From Riemerella anatipestifer (GTDB lineage Bacteria; Bacteroidota; Bacteroidia; Flavobacteriales; Weeksellaceae), in assembly GCF_009663465.1 (NCBI RefSeq), contig NZ_QXHU01000003.1:1-64000 (forward strand): DNA of 64,000 nucleotides, in the 5' to 3' direction. Made by a program: the position numbers and the translations under genes. Positions 7,183-15,710 of this stretch are shown here, piece by piece; within the stretch, counting starts at the first letter, position 1; the number at the start of each line of letters is the position of its first letter. Below the pieces are notes generated by a model that worked only from the letters and a program-made list of their open reading frames with translations, was not told the origin of the DNA and ran no database searches.

Positions 7183-7545
7183 GCTGGACTTTCGTTTCAG
7201 TTTCTATTTGGTATTCACAATATGATATATTCGCACAGGCTAAATTTCAGTTTTCTAAATTCAATTCCAGTTTTTCAAATTCAACTCTTCCCTATTTTCA
7301 ATTCAGCTTTTCATAGGAATTATAGTCACTAAGTTTAAGTTGGTAAAGTCAATTCAGAGTCTGCTTCGTTGTACGCTATACTATTGAAAATTCACTCCAA
7401 GTAAAAGTCAATTCTATTCCGTAATATAAAAAATAGAAAATGAATTCAAACCTTTCTACATTCTCTTTGTTCGGTTTGGATTCAGTTTCTTTTATAACGC
7501 TAAAATTCAACTTTATTTCGGCAGTGTGATTTTCAGTAGTGTGGC
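7183..7545 (-). other. ORF-less cassette, copy 2
   Basis: This is a near-copy of 1864-2248 with scattered substitutions and small indels, flanked like the first by a family E site on its left. No coding frame is conserved between the copies. The shared part includes the internal arm-like word GCGTACAAC (minus strand, near 7370). Presence twice in one array, separated by 5 kb, shows cassette-level duplication or repeated capture. Confidence 0.7.
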
Positions 7546-7679
7546 GTGCAACGGTCAGGGTATTGCCGAAGGCGGGGGCTTCTCAGCACCTAACTTCAAC
7601 TAAAATACCACTTTTCAAAGATAGACAAAAGTTTTGAAAATGCAACTTCTCTCCCGCTTTCGGCAATACCTTGTTATGT
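7546..7679 (-). other. attC site 8 (family A)
   Basis: Outer arms GTGCAAC (7546-7552) and GTTATGT (7673-7679); inner arms GGGTATTGCCGAAGGCGGG and CCCGCTTTCGGCAATACC. The TAA stop of the Ada-like gene is formed by bases of this site. Confidence 0.84.
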
Positions 7680-8732
7680 GCTGGCATTTTTCTGTTCGTG
7701 TTCTAAGAGCCACTTTTTACGTTCCAAACCTCCTCCGTAACCTATCAGTTTTCCGTCTTTACCAATTACTCGATGACAAGGAATAATGATTGATATTCGA
7801 TTAAATCCGTTTGCAGAAGCGACTGCTCTTATCGCTTTTGGCTTGTTAATGTTTTCAGCTTGTTGCTGATAGGTTAATGTTTTACCGTATTCGATTTTTT
7901 GTAAATAATTCCAAACTAAATTCTGAAAATCCGTTCCAGGTGTTTCAAGTTCTACTTCAAATGTCTTTCTTGTTCCTTTAAAATATTCAGCGATTTCCTT
8001 TTTTGCTTGTTTAATGTGTTCGTTTTCGCCTGCAATGATGTTGGCGTTCAAGCGTTTCTGTAAATCTTTAAATTCGGTTTCGAGCATTCTTCGGTCAACA
8101 AATTCCAATAAGCAAACTCCATTTTCGGTAGCACAAACGAACATTGGACCTAAAGGTGTTGTGAATCGGCTGATTAAGATTACATTTTTAGTTGTGCTAT
8201 TAGTAGGAGAATCGCCCATTATTTTTTTGAATGTGTAACCAAACCCGCTTAAAGATTCATAACCAGAATCGAAAGCGGTTTCAGTGGTATTTTTTCCGTG
8301 TTTTAGTTCTTGAAAAGCAACATTAATACGATACATTCTTTGATAAGATTGAAAAGTCATTCCGTAATTTTTATTAAACCACCTACGCACAATTTCAGGA
8401 CTAATATTCATTTGGCGAAGTTGATAGTCCGTAATTTTCGATTTAGGATTTTCTTTAACTAATTGAATTGCTGTTTGAACTTGTTCGGGTGCTTCGTTAG
8501 CATTTTCAGTTGGCTTGCACACTTTGCAGGGTCTATAACCATTGTCTAAAGCGTCTTTAAATGTAGTGAAAAATTCAACATTTTCTTTTTTGGGTTTCCT
8601 TGCCCTACAAGTTGCTATACAAAAAACCGAAGTCGTTTTTACACCAACAAAGAAGATGCCTACAAAGCTGGGATTTCGCTCCAACAAGGCTCTGTAGTAA
8701 GTGTCTATTGCTTTATTTTCTGTAATTCGCAT
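7674..8732 (-). CDS. ada: Ada-like bifunctional DNA repair regulator / O6-methylguanine methyltransferase
   Basis: This 352-residue protein has the full Ada layout. The N-terminal zinc-cysteine domain has Cys38, Cys42, Cys69 and Cys72. An AraC-type helix-turn-helix follows over about residues 85-175. The C-terminal methyltransferase has the active site IIPCHRVIG (Cys319) and the GGGLERKKWLLEHE end. Ada removes methyl groups from O6-methylguanine and phosphotriesters and, once methylated, activates repair genes. It shares a cassette with a PEP mutase-like gene whose stop overlaps its start. Its own stop codon is supplied by attC site 8. All key cysteines are present, so it should be active. 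Confidence 0.93.
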   Translation of the reverse strand: MRITENKAIDTYYRALLERNPSFVGIFFVGVKTTSVFCIATCRARKPKKENVEFFTTFKDALDNGYRPCKVCKPTENANEAPEQVQTAIQLVKENPKSKITDYQLRQMNISPEIVRRWFNKNYGMTFQSYQRMYRINVAFQELKHGKNTTETAFDSGYESLSGFGYTFKKIMGDSPTNSTTKNVILISRFTTPLGPMFVCATENGVCLLEFVDRRMLETEFKDLQKRLNANIIAGENEHIKQAKKEIAEYFKGTRKTFEVELETPGTDFQNLVWNYLQKIEYGKTLTYQQQAENINKPKAIRAVASANGFNRISIIIPCHRVIGKDGKLIGYGGGLERKKWLLEHEQKNAST

Positions 8733-9487
8733 TAAAAAATTGGTTTAAATGATTGTCTATTTAAAATTTCTTCTGTCTTATGTCTAAATTGACAATACAT
8801 ATTGTCAAAAATAAAATTGCCCATACTTATTCTTTTAACTCCCAATTTTTTAAGTGTATCGAAATCGGGAAGATTGGGCATACACATTACATTGATTGGT
8901 AATTGGGTGCATTTTACAACTTCTTCAATATCTGATATTTGCTCAATGCAAGGAACAAAAATTCCTTTTGCTCCAGCGTTTTCATATAGTTTAATTCTTT
9001 TTTTAGTTTCTTTAATTGTATTTGGAACCTTCAATAAAAATGTGTCGGTTCTTACATTTATAAAAACATCTATATTCTCTTTTTGTAAATTTTCTACTAT
9101 TTCAAAAATTGTATTAGCAAATTTTTTAGCATCTAATAGACTTCTGGTTTCATCTACAATACTGTCTTCAATATTAACTCCGACAACGCCTAAAATAGAT
9201 AGTTCTTTAATATGGTTAGCAATTTCTTTTGGATCTCGACTATAACCTGATTCTAAATCAACTGATAGAGGTAAATTTGTATTTTCAGCTATTCGTTTTA
9301 CCACATATCTCAATTCAGTAAAACTCATTTCTTCACCATCTTGATATCCAAAAAGAGAAGCAATTGCTGCACTAGATGTTCCGATTGCTTGAAAATTCAA
9401 CTCTTCCGCGATTTTTGCACTTGGTACATCCCAAACATTGGCAATTAATAAAGGGGTGTTTTGATTGTGTAAGTTTTTAAATTTCAT
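8732..9487 (-). CDS. Isocitrate lyase/PEP mutase family protein
   Basis: This 251-residue protein has the TIM-barrel signature of the isocitrate lyase/phosphoenolpyruvate mutase superfamily: LLIANVWDVPSAKIAEE, the GTSSAAIASLFGYQDGE turn, VDLESGYSRD with metal-binding acidic residues, and GVNIEDSI. Small members of this group act as C-C or P-C bond lyases such as oxaloacetate or 2-methylisocitrate lyases; the substrate cannot be assigned. The KKCGH motif of true isocitrate lyase is absent. It overlaps the Ada-like gene by one base. A TTG-N20-GTTCTTTG arrangement about 20 bases upstream is a weak promoter candidate. Confidence 0.82.
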   Translation of the reverse strand: MKFKNLHNQNTPLLIANVWDVPSAKIAEELNFQAIGTSSAAIASLFGYQDGEEMSFTELRYVVKRIAENTNLPLSVDLESGYSRDPKEIANHIKELSILGVVGVNIEDSIVDETRSLLDAKKFANTIFEIVENLQKENIDVFINVRTDTFLLKVPNTIKETKKRIKLYENAGAKGIFVPCIEQISDIEEVVKCTQLPINVMCMPNLPDFDTLKKLGVKRISMGNFIFDNMYCQFRHKTEEILNRQSFKPIF

Positions 9488-9570
9488 CTTTGTTAATTAT
9501 TTGACACAAAGAACCGATAATGAAATTTATTTAGCAACCGAAAACTGGACGAGTATTTTTTTCAGCTTGC

Positions 9571-9657
9571 ACATAACGGTCTGCAGCTTGGCGAAGGTGG
9601 CTTTTGAGCGTTGGCTCTGTGCGTTGGATAGCCACTTTTGCCAAACTGCTGTTAGGT
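9571..9657 (-). other. attC site 9 (family C, shortest)
   Basis: Outer arms ACATAAC (9571-9577) and GTTAGGT (9651-9657); inner arms GCAGCTTGGCGAAGGTGGC and GCCACTTTTGCCAAACTGC. At 87 bp it is the shortest site of the array. Confidence 0.83.
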
Positions 9658-9662
9658 GAAGA

Positions 9663-10535
9663 TTATTTCTTTAGTTTATTTCTCAATTTTTCTATTTTTT
9701 CAATAGACAATCCTGTTAATTCAGAAATAGTTAAACTATCCAATCCTTTTTTTATCCCATTCGTAGCAATTTCAATATTTCTTTTTTCAATAACCTTGAA
9801 TTCCGCTTCCGTTTGTAGAGAAAATACTTCACTTGCTTTTAAGTGTAGTGCGTCCAAATAGCGATTGTATCCGTATTGGTCATCTTGTGGTAATCGCATA
9901 ATATCTAACACTTCATTCGCCTCTTTCAATCCTTTGGCTTTGAAGCTATCCTTTACTTCACTGTTTTTCAAAAAGTAAATCCACTCGTCCAAGGTGTTTT
10001 TTGCCACATCATTAAACTGATTCACTTTCAGCAAATAGTATTCAGGAAAAATGTCTGAAACTTCTTCTTTCAAGAAAGTCTTTTTTTGTTTGTCGGACAA
10101 AGTCAGTACATCATTGTTGTGCATTCCGATAAAGTTCGTTTTGCCTTTGTAAATATAGTCATCGCCCTGTCCTAAGTCAAAGTAAACGATATTGATGGAA
10201 ATCACTTTTTTAATTTCCGAGTATTTCTGTCCTAAACGTAAATTTTCTGAAATCGCTTTGGAAGTTCCATAAGCCATTCTATGGAAAAAGTCAATCTCGT
10301 AAGTATTTTGTATCTCAATAATGATGAGTTCGTTTTTAGAGTTTTTGGTCAAAATATCCACACGATTGAATTTGTCGCCATCGTATTCTTGATTACTTTC
10401 GCTTTCAAGGATTTGTTCAATCTTAATGTCGTCAAACAAAAGTTCGCTCAAAAAACCCTCCAAAACCACAAAATTAGTTTTGTTTCTTAACAGTCTTTTA
10501 ATCGCCCAATCAAAACGGATTAACTTTTTACTCAT
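9663..10535 (-). CDS. Rpn/PD-(D/E)XK nuclease family protein
   Basis: This 290-residue protein starts IRFDWAIKRLLRNKTNF, the entry motif of the Rpn/transposase-like PD-(D/E)XK family, followed by FNRVDILTKN (catalytic Asp) and ELIIIEIQNTYEIDFFHRMAYG (E-x-Q). The C-terminal third is helical and charged. Such proteins are recombination-promoting or anti-phage nucleases; many are abundant and of unknown role. It is alone in its cassette. A TAACTTTG box at 10558-10565 on the minus strand lies about 20 bases before the start and probably drives it. Confidence 0.88.
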   Translation of the reverse strand: MSKKLIRFDWAIKRLLRNKTNFVVLEGFLSELLFDDIKIEQILESESNQEYDGDKFNRVDILTKNSKNELIIIEIQNTYEIDFFHRMAYGTSKAISENLRLGQKYSEIKKVISINIVYFDLGQGDDYIYKGKTNFIGMHNNDVLTLSDKQKKTFLKEEVSDIFPEYYLLKVNQFNDVAKNTLDEWIYFLKNSEVKDSFKAKGLKEANEVLDIMRLPQDDQYGYNRYLDALHLKASEVFSLQTEAEFKVIEKRNIEIATNGIKKGLDSLTISELTGLSIEKIEKLRNKLKK

Positions 10536-10557
10536 AATTCTTATTTTCGTTAGGTCA

Positions 10558-10565
10558 CAAAGTTA
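10558..10565 (-). promoter_or_regulatory. -7 box of the Rpn-like gene
   Basis: Minus strand TAACTTTG matches TAnnTTTG and lies 23 bases before the start codon. No clean TTG is found at the ideal spacing (a TTTC lies slightly too far), so the call rests on the -7 element. Confidence 0.5.
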
Positions 10566-10609
10566 TGAAATTTATCCGATTTTGAAATGTGATGTTGTTA
10601 AAAATTTTC

Positions 10610-10740
10610 GCCTAACGGTCGGGTATTGCCGAAGGTGGGGCTTATTAGCACCTAACTTCAACTAAAATACCATACCTCAAAGGTAAACAAAATTTTCTAA
10701 AAAAACAATTAACCCCGCTTGCGGCAATACCTTGTTAGCC
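10610..10740 (-). other. attC site 10 (family A)
   Basis: Outer arms GCCTAAC (10610-10616) and GTTAGCC (10734-10740); inner arms GGTATTGCCG / CGGCAATACC. It matches the textbook RYYYAAC/GTTRRRY consensus almost exactly. Confidence 0.87.
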
Positions 10741-10750
10741 GTAGTTTTTG

Positions 10751-11806
10751 TTATTTCAGTTTTGTTAATGCTTGGGAATTTTTCAATAGAAAAACATACT
10801 GAAAATAATCTGTTGTAAAAGTCCCTTTTTTAGGAACAATATTTTCTCCAAAAACTCTTGATTTTACACTAATTAAATGTTGAGATTGTAAATAAGGTGA
10901 ATCCTTTGAGTTCAATTTAAAGAGGGTAATTGAATTAGGTTTACTTAATTCTTTTAAATCATTGATTCCCTTAACAAGTTGAAATGGACCATCTGCATTA
11001 ATCCAATCCACTTTTTCATTTTCTGGGGTAGGGAATTGGGGATTTTTAGGAAGGTACATTTCGCTGTCTAATGTATAACTAACAAAACTTGTGGTTTTTA
11101 TACCCAAATTTTTCAGTTCAGAAGCAAACGTTTCTTTTCCATTTTCAGTAACATTTTGCAAGACGTGGAAAAAACCAAAAAGACCATAAAATTTTTCATC
11201 TTCAAGATTCATTTTTTTGATTGAGTTTTTTAAATTAGTTGCCATCGCCAAGTCTCTTGTACCTTTTGAATCATCGTCGAAATTCTTGTCGATTCCAATT
11301 ACTGTAATTTTTAATGAATCTGTTAGTTTTTGGTTATAATCATAAATATCGTTCCATTTGTCAAATAGTTCCTGACTTGATTGTTGCGGAATTCTTTTTT
11401 TAATTGCTAAAACAACCTCTTTTAAAGTTTGTTGATTTTTCGATTCATCTGTCAAAAAAACATTAAGTTTTTTAGCAGTAATGCTATCCATTTCAGCGAT
11501 GTAATATTTAACACCCAATTTTTTATTTAGGAAAAAAAGTAACTCTTTGTCCAATTTTTGATTGTCAGCATAGCCGTGAATTTCTCCTAAAAGGAAAACC
11601 TTTGATTTATAAAAATCATCATCAAATAATTTGTCATTAATTGAGTTTGTGATTTCAGTATTGTTTTTTGCCAAGTAGGTTATATTATTTTCATTTTTAG
11701 ACTCTAAAAACAATTTATTGCTAATAAAAAAGTACAAGACAAATAGTAAACAAACACTTAAAATGGTAATAAATGCGTACTTAATGATTTTTAAAAATTT
11801 CTTCAT
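10751..11806 (-). CDS. Membrane-anchored ChaN/erythromycin-esterase-like protein
   Basis: This 351-residue protein has one N-terminal membrane anchor (IIKYAFITILSVCLLFVLYFFI), then a domain with KVFLLGEIHGYADNQ, KYYIAEMDS and GFFHVLQN. These correspond to the conserved Glu/His sites of the EreA/ChaN-like superfamily. In that superfamily the Glu-His pair serves hydrolysis or heme binding. The protein would face the periplasm. It is alone in its cassette and has its own promoter (11833-11863). It is too diverged from ereD to be called a macrolide esterase; substrate unknown. Confidence 0.7.
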   Translation of the reverse strand: MKKFLKIIKYAFITILSVCLLFVLYFFISNKLFLESKNENNITYLAKNNTEITNSINDKLFDDDFYKSKVFLLGEIHGYADNQKLDKELLFFLNKKLGVKYYIAEMDSITAKKLNVFLTDESKNQQTLKEVVLAIKKRIPQQSSQELFDKWNDIYDYNQKLTDSLKITVIGIDKNFDDDSKGTRDLAMATNLKNSIKKMNLEDEKFYGLFGFFHVLQNVTENGKETFASELKNLGIKTTSFVSYTLDSEMYLPKNPQFPTPENEKVDWINADGPFQLVKGINDLKELSKPNSITLFKLNSKDSPYLQSQHLISVKSRVFGENIVPKKGTFTTDYFQYVFLLKNSQALTKLK

Positions 11807-11832
11807 TTTTTATTTTGTTAATTATTTTGGTT

Positions 11833-11863
11833 CAAAGGTATTGTCAATGGAATCAATACGCAA
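11833..11863 (-). promoter_or_regulatory. Promoter of the ChaN-like cassette gene
   Basis: On the minus strand TTG (11861-11863) is followed after exactly 20 bases by TACCTTTG (11833-11840), the full Bacteroidetes promoter. The start codon lies 26 bases further on. The cassette therefore does not need read-through. Confidence 0.72.
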
Positions 11864-11932
11864 AAATTAATTACTCAACTTTTGTTTTTCTATGATGAAT
11901 TGTCTTTTAATTGCGATGTTGTTTAAAATTAC

Positions 11933-12126
11933 GGCTAATGGGAAAAGTATTTGCGAAGGGCGGACTAAATTGGACGAAAAGCTCAATTCAGCACAACCGT
12001 AGCGAATGCTTTTTCCGTATTGCTAATTTAAGAAAAAAAGTAATACGGAAAAGCAGAAGCGGATAAATATACCCAAATTTTCAATTCAACACCTTAATCC
12101 CGCCTTTTGCAAATACTATGTTAGCA
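11933..12126 (-). other. attC site 11 (family B) with altered crossover base
   Basis: Arms GGCTAAT (11933-11939) and GTTAGCA (12120-12126); inner arms AGTATTTGCGAAGGGCGG and CCGCCTTTTGCAAATACT. As in site 7 the arm ends AAT, so the crossover triplet on the minus strand reads ATT. Confidence 0.8.
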
Positions 12127-12199
12127 GAAGTTGTTTTTAGTTTTTGTAGATTGTCGCTATTATTTCCTTGTTACTTTCTTTTATTTGGTCTATAATTAT

Positions 12200-12440
12200 T
12201 CAGGCAACCTCAGTTGAAATTTTTATTGATATCCAGTTTAAAGGGATTCCATTTTCTATTTTTCTCACTTCTTCTATTTGCTCTATTTTTTGGCTTTTTT
12301 TTAAATCCGTGAAAATTTAGCATAATTATTTTTCGATTTCAATATTTCCTTCAATTAATTCTCCTATTATAAAGAAACCTTGATTTATATTTTTGTAGAA
12401 TCGTAGATTAAGAATTTTCCAACTGCGGATTGACTTGTGG
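12200..12440 (-). pseudogene. Decayed small gene, possible EF-Tu-like domain
   Basis: Downstream of the 99-residue orphan, two frames carry what looks like one broken protein. One reads SIRSWKILNLRFYKNINQG then FFIIGELIEGNIEIEK and stops at 12326. After the stop, the minus strand continues with FTDLKKSQKIEQIEEVRKIE and NGIPLNWISIKISTEVA. The IIGELIEGNI pattern resembles small beta-barrel proteins of the EF-Tu domain 2 type. The split by stops and the lack of an in-frame ATG point to a pseudogene. Confidence 0.45.
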
Positions 12441-12446
12441 TTTCCA

Positions 12447-12746
12447 TTATTTATACAGTTTCGAGAAAAATTTTTGCAAAATATTTTTTCTATCATTTTC
12501 AGCAGGTTCATACGGCTCATAGATTCCATAAATTAAATTTGAAAATTCTCCAGCAGAAAATCTTACAATTTTATTTCCAGAACTTATTTCGAAAACATCA
12601 AAATCATATTTTTTTTTGTGGAGTGGATCTTGAATTTGGATTTTTTCTCCAGTATTTTTCCAGTTAAAATCCCAAATATTTAAATTTTCTATAAAATATG
12701 GTTCACTCTCAACAATAGTTTTTTTGAACTGCCAAACTTCTTTCAT
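12447..12746 (-). CDS. Orphan cassette protein, 99 residues
   Basis: This complete frame reads MKEVWQFKKTIVESEPYFIE at the start and ends QKFFSKLYK. It is rich in aromatic and charged residues, has no signal peptide or membrane segment, and contains a DPLHKKKYDFDVFEISSGNK segment likely to form beta strands. I do not recognise a family. The start is 29 bases inside the cassette boundary. A decayed second gene follows it before attC site 11. Confidence 0.55.
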   Translation of the reverse strand: MKEVWQFKKTIVESEPYFIENLNIWDFNWKNTGEKIQIQDPLHKKKYDFDVFEISSGNKIVRFSAGEFSNLIYGIYEPYEPAENDRKNILQKFFSKLYK

Positions 12747-12774
12747 TTTTTACAGGGAATTTGGTTACAATTTC

Positions 12775-12967
12775 TGCTAACGGAAAAAGTATTTGCGAAG
12801 GGCAGGTTTGAATTGGACAACAAGTTCAATTCAGCACAACCGAAGCGGATGCTTTTTCCGTATTGCTAATTTACTCAAAAAGTAATACGGAAAAGCAGAA
12901 GCGGATAAATATAACTAACCTTTCAGCCCTGCACTTAACCCCGCCTTTTGCAAATACTATGTTATGC
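12775..12967 (-). other. attC site 12 (family B)
   Basis: Outer arms TGCTAAC (12775-12781) and GTTATGC (12961-12967); inner arms AGTATTTGCGAAGGGC and CGCCTTTTGCAAATACT, with the extra internal hairpin of the family. Confidence 0.84.
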
Positions 12968-13510
12968 GAGGTTACTTCTTTTCCATTCGCTTTTAGAAAC
13001 TTGAAATAAATCCATCTCCTTGTTATTATATTGTATTTTTCTACTAAAACTCATTCCATTTTTTAAGGCAACATTTTTGGAGTTTTCATTTTCGGGTACA
13101 ATTATCGAAACTAACCTATCATGAAAATTATGTTCAAACGCAAAATCTCTACATTTTTTAGCACTTTCAACAGCAAAACCTTGCATTCTATATTTTGGAA
13201 GAATTGAATATGCAATTTCTAATTCAAACTGATTTTCAACTTCTCTAGCTAAAAGTCCGCACTGACCTATTAACTTGTTACTCTCTTTTAATATTAGAAC
13301 ATTTTGTCCACCTAAATTATTTTCGTAACGATTAAAAGTCCATTCAAACCATTTTTCACATCGTTCATTTGAAGTTTTATACTCGTCCATTCCCAGCATT
13401 TTAGTGGTATATTCGTCCTTAAATAACTCAAGCCAAGTTTCAAAATCAGAGTTTTCTAATTTCCTAAATTTTAACCTCTCTGTTTCTTCGTTTATTAATA
13501 AATATTTCAT
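12962..13510 (-). CDS. GNAT-family N-acetyltransferase (RimJ/RimL-like)
   Basis: This 182-residue protein has the RimJ/RimL-type acetyltransferase pattern: TERLKFRKLENSDFETWLEL at the start, LIGQCGLLAREV, FELEIAYSILPKYRMQGFAVES (acetyl-CoA binding) and SIIVPENENSKNVALKNGM. It would acetylate an amine on a protein or small molecule using acetyl-CoA. The frame stays open through the upstream attC. I chose the ATG at 13510 because it is inside the cassette and begins the family's normal N-terminus. The stop codon comes from attC site 12. Substrate unknown; drug acetylation is possible but not indicated. Confidence 0.85.
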   Translation of the reverse strand: MKYLLINEETERLKFRKLENSDFETWLELFKDEYTTKMLGMDEYKTSNERCEKWFEWTFNRYENNLGGQNVLILKESNKLIGQCGLLAREVENQFELEIAYSILPKYRMQGFAVESAKKCRDFAFEHNFHDRLVSIIVPENENSKNVALKNGMSFSRKIQYNNKEMDLFQVSKSEWKRSNLA

Positions 13511-13544
13511 TATTTTATCTAAATGCTGTTTTATTTGTAATCTC

Positions 13545-13676
13545 GCATAACGGTCAGGGTATTGCCGAAGGCGGGGCTTATTAGCACCTAACTTCAACTA
13601 AAATACCATACTTCAAAGATAAACAAAAGTTTCTAAAATGCAAATATCCCCCGCTTGCGGCAATACCTTGTTGGCA
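13545..13676 (-). other. attC site 13 (family A)
   Basis: Outer arms GCATAAC (13545-13551) and GTTGGCA (13670-13676); inner arms GGTATTGCCG / CGGCAATACC. Confidence 0.84.
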
Positions 13677-13684
13677 GAAGTTTT

Positions 13685-15019
13685 TTACTTTTTCTTCTGG
13701 TCGTACTTACTTATTTGTAGAAATTTAATAGGGTCTTCCATTTCTATTATATCTATTATCGCCTGCCTCTTATCTCTTGCATTTTTATAATACTCTTCTG
13801 CTATTTTGTAACCCATATAATACCCTAAATCTGCGGGTTTTTCCTTTACACTTTTGTGGTTATACAGCCAATTTGCAATACTTTCATTACATAATTCATT
13901 TTTAAGTTCTGTCCACAGTTGCTTTTCGTGTCTATCTCCATAAGTATGAGCCACTTTGTTGATTTGTGAACCCGAAATTAACTCACCAATAAAATCACAA
14001 ATGCCTTCGTGAAGAATAGCGTATAATAAGGGGCAGTTTATAGCATCTTTGTTTAGAGAATATTTTTGTTGTGTGTGTACGTATTCGTGTGAAACCATAT
14101 TTTTTATGTTTTGTCCGATATCTGTTCCGCTTGAGAGGACTTTACTATAAGCATTATTATTAAATTCTGACAAATCTACATCTTTTGTTGAAGTTGTTAC
14201 TTCAGTTCCAATTAATAAAAAATTTTCAGATACGGTTCCTCCTGTATTTATTAAACCAATAGCAAAACATATTTTTTTTGGTTTGAAATTTGGGTATATT
14301 TCTCTAAACTTATTTACAACATCCTCAATTATTGCCACAGAGTTTTTTGCTTCTATTGTATTCTTTCTTATTGAGTTATAAAATTTAGGGAAATTTGATA
14401 CTTGATTTACAAATTTTTCAGCTGTAAACTCTCTTGCTTCAATAAAATCTTTTAAACCATCAGTTCCTCTGTCAAGATAAATTGTTTGAAAAGAATTGAT
14501 ACTATCCTTACGTGTTTTACAATGCTTTAAATTATCAAATGCTTCCCAAAAATGGTCAATATCAAGTGTTTGGACTGTTTTTTTATTTTCAGGCTCTAAT
14601 TCTTTTTTTATCTTTTCTCTTAATTCTATTTCTGATTTTGATAATTTCTTAACCAATATCGTTACCTGTCCTTTTTCAGAATTTCCATCTTCATCAAGCC
14701 TTACGATTTTTAATTGATATATTTTTGTTTGAGTAGGTGAATATTCAAATTTTTCATATCCGTTTTGTCCATTCGGTGAGTCTTTTTCAAGAATTTGTTT
14801 ATTGTTTTCATCCGTAAATATCAATTTTACATCGATTCCTTGCTGTAAGACAGAAAAAACGTACAAATTCCCTTTTTTAAGTCGAAAAGAGTAGTTAAGA
14901 TTGTTATCTCTATCAATATTTATGTTTGCATATTCTTTATCTATTTCAATTAGACGGGATTGTCCAAAAATATGTGTGATTGCTAAAAATAATAATATTA
15001 CTAAAATTCCTCTTTTCAT
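13685..15019 (-). CDS. Secreted HExxH metallopeptidase-like protein
   Basis: This 444-residue protein has a signal peptide (KRGILVILLFLAITHIFGQS). A beta-rich N-terminal domain (about residues 20-130) follows, with YSFRLKKGNLYVFSVLQQGI and DVKLIFTDENNKQILE, resembling pre-peptidase domains. The catalytic part has SHEYVHTQQ, a HExxH zinc site, and downstream LHEGICDFIGELISG, which can supply the third ligand. This resembles DUF2268/gluzincin-type predicted peptidases. It is alone in its cassette and probably acts in the periplasm or outside the cell. The zinc residues look intact; the substrate is unknown. Confidence 0.72.
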   Translation of the reverse strand: MKRGILVILLFLAITHIFGQSRLIEIDKEYANINIDRDNNLNYSFRLKKGNLYVFSVLQQGIDVKLIFTDENNKQILEKDSPNGQNGYEKFEYSPTQTKIYQLKIVRLDEDGNSEKGQVTILVKKLSKSEIELREKIKKELEPENKKTVQTLDIDHFWEAFDNLKHCKTRKDSINSFQTIYLDRGTDGLKDFIEAREFTAEKFVNQVSNFPKFYNSIRKNTIEAKNSVAIIEDVVNKFREIYPNFKPKKICFAIGLINTGGTVSENFLLIGTEVTTSTKDVDLSEFNNNAYSKVLSSGTDIGQNIKNMVSHEYVHTQQKYSLNKDAINCPLLYAILHEGICDFIGELISGSQINKVAHTYGDRHEKQLWTELKNELCNESIANWLYNHKSVKEKPADLGYYMGYKIAEEYYKNARDKRQAIIDIIEMEDPIKFLQISKYDQKKK

Positions 15020-15056
15020 ATTTAATCGTTTTTTATTAGAGTATTTGTAAAATTAC

Positions 15057-15187
15057 TGCCAACGGTCGGGTATTGCCGAAGGCGGGGCTTTTCAGCACCC
15101 AACTTCAACCAAAATACCATACTTCAAAGGTAAACAAATTTTTCTAAAATGCAAATATCCCCCGCTTGCGGCAATACCTTGTTACCA
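15057..15187 (-). other. attC site 14 (family A)
   Basis: Outer arms TGCCAAC (15057-15063) and GTTACCA (15181-15187); inner arms GGTATTGCCG / CGGCAATACC. Confidence 0.84.
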
Positions 15188-15206
15188 GCTGTACTATTTT
15201 TTGTCT

Positions 15207-15434
15207 TTTCCGCATAGTTTTCAGTCCGCATGTTTTTCACATTTTCAGCGTTCAAGTCTACAATTTGACAGTTTAGTTTCTCAGCCTTTAGTCAGTTCCG
15301 AAATCCATTCGTTTTTCCGCATAGTTTTCAGTCCGCACGTTTTTCACATTTTCAGCGTTCAAGTCCACAATTTGACAGTTTAGTTTTTCAGCCTTTAAGT
15401 CAGTTCCGAAATCCATTCGTTTTTCCGCTTTTCG
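15207..15434. repeat. Tandem 107-bp repeat in an ORF-poor cassette
   Basis: A unit beginning TTTTCCGCATAGTTTTCAGT recurs with a period of 107 bp (CCGCATAG at 15210 and again at 15317), followed by a partial third start near 15421. The two units differ at a few bases. No frame is conserved through the repeat, and 107 is not a multiple of three, so a coding role is unlikely. Confidence 0.75.
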
Positions 15435-15455
15435 TCAGTTTGAGGTTCTTTCCTT

Positions 15456-15653
15456 TCAGATTTTTCCTCTCTTTTTAGATTTTAAAAGTCCAACATTCAG
15501 TCGAGTGTTACGAGTTATCAGCTGTACTCTCCAACATTTTTTAAGAGTCGGCTCATTCAAATATGCTTTCAAGTCGTCCGTTGTAGAAAATGAATTTAGA
15601 CCCTCTAACACATTCTGCTCAACTGGGTCTGAATTCAGTTTCTTATTATTCAC
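15456..15653 (-). CDS. Possible small ORF in the ORF-poor cassette
   Basis: A 65-residue frame begins MNNKKLNSDPVEQNVLEGLN and ends GLLKSKKRGKI; the first codon is GTG. Its middle crosses CAGCTGATAAC near 15520, which copies the outer arm of the cassette's own end (CAGCTGGTAAC). The C-terminal part is therefore read from a decayed attC arm. It may be a truncated or fused remnant rather than a working gene. No family recognised. Confidence 0.25.
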   Translation of the reverse strand: MNNKKLNSDPVEQNVLEGLNSFSTTDDLKAYLNEPTLKKCWRVQLITRNTRLNVGLLKSKKRGKI

Positions 15654-15710
15654 AATTTAGAGCGTTTTGAATCGTTTCAGTTCCTTAGCGAAATGTTTGG
15701 AGTGTATAGC

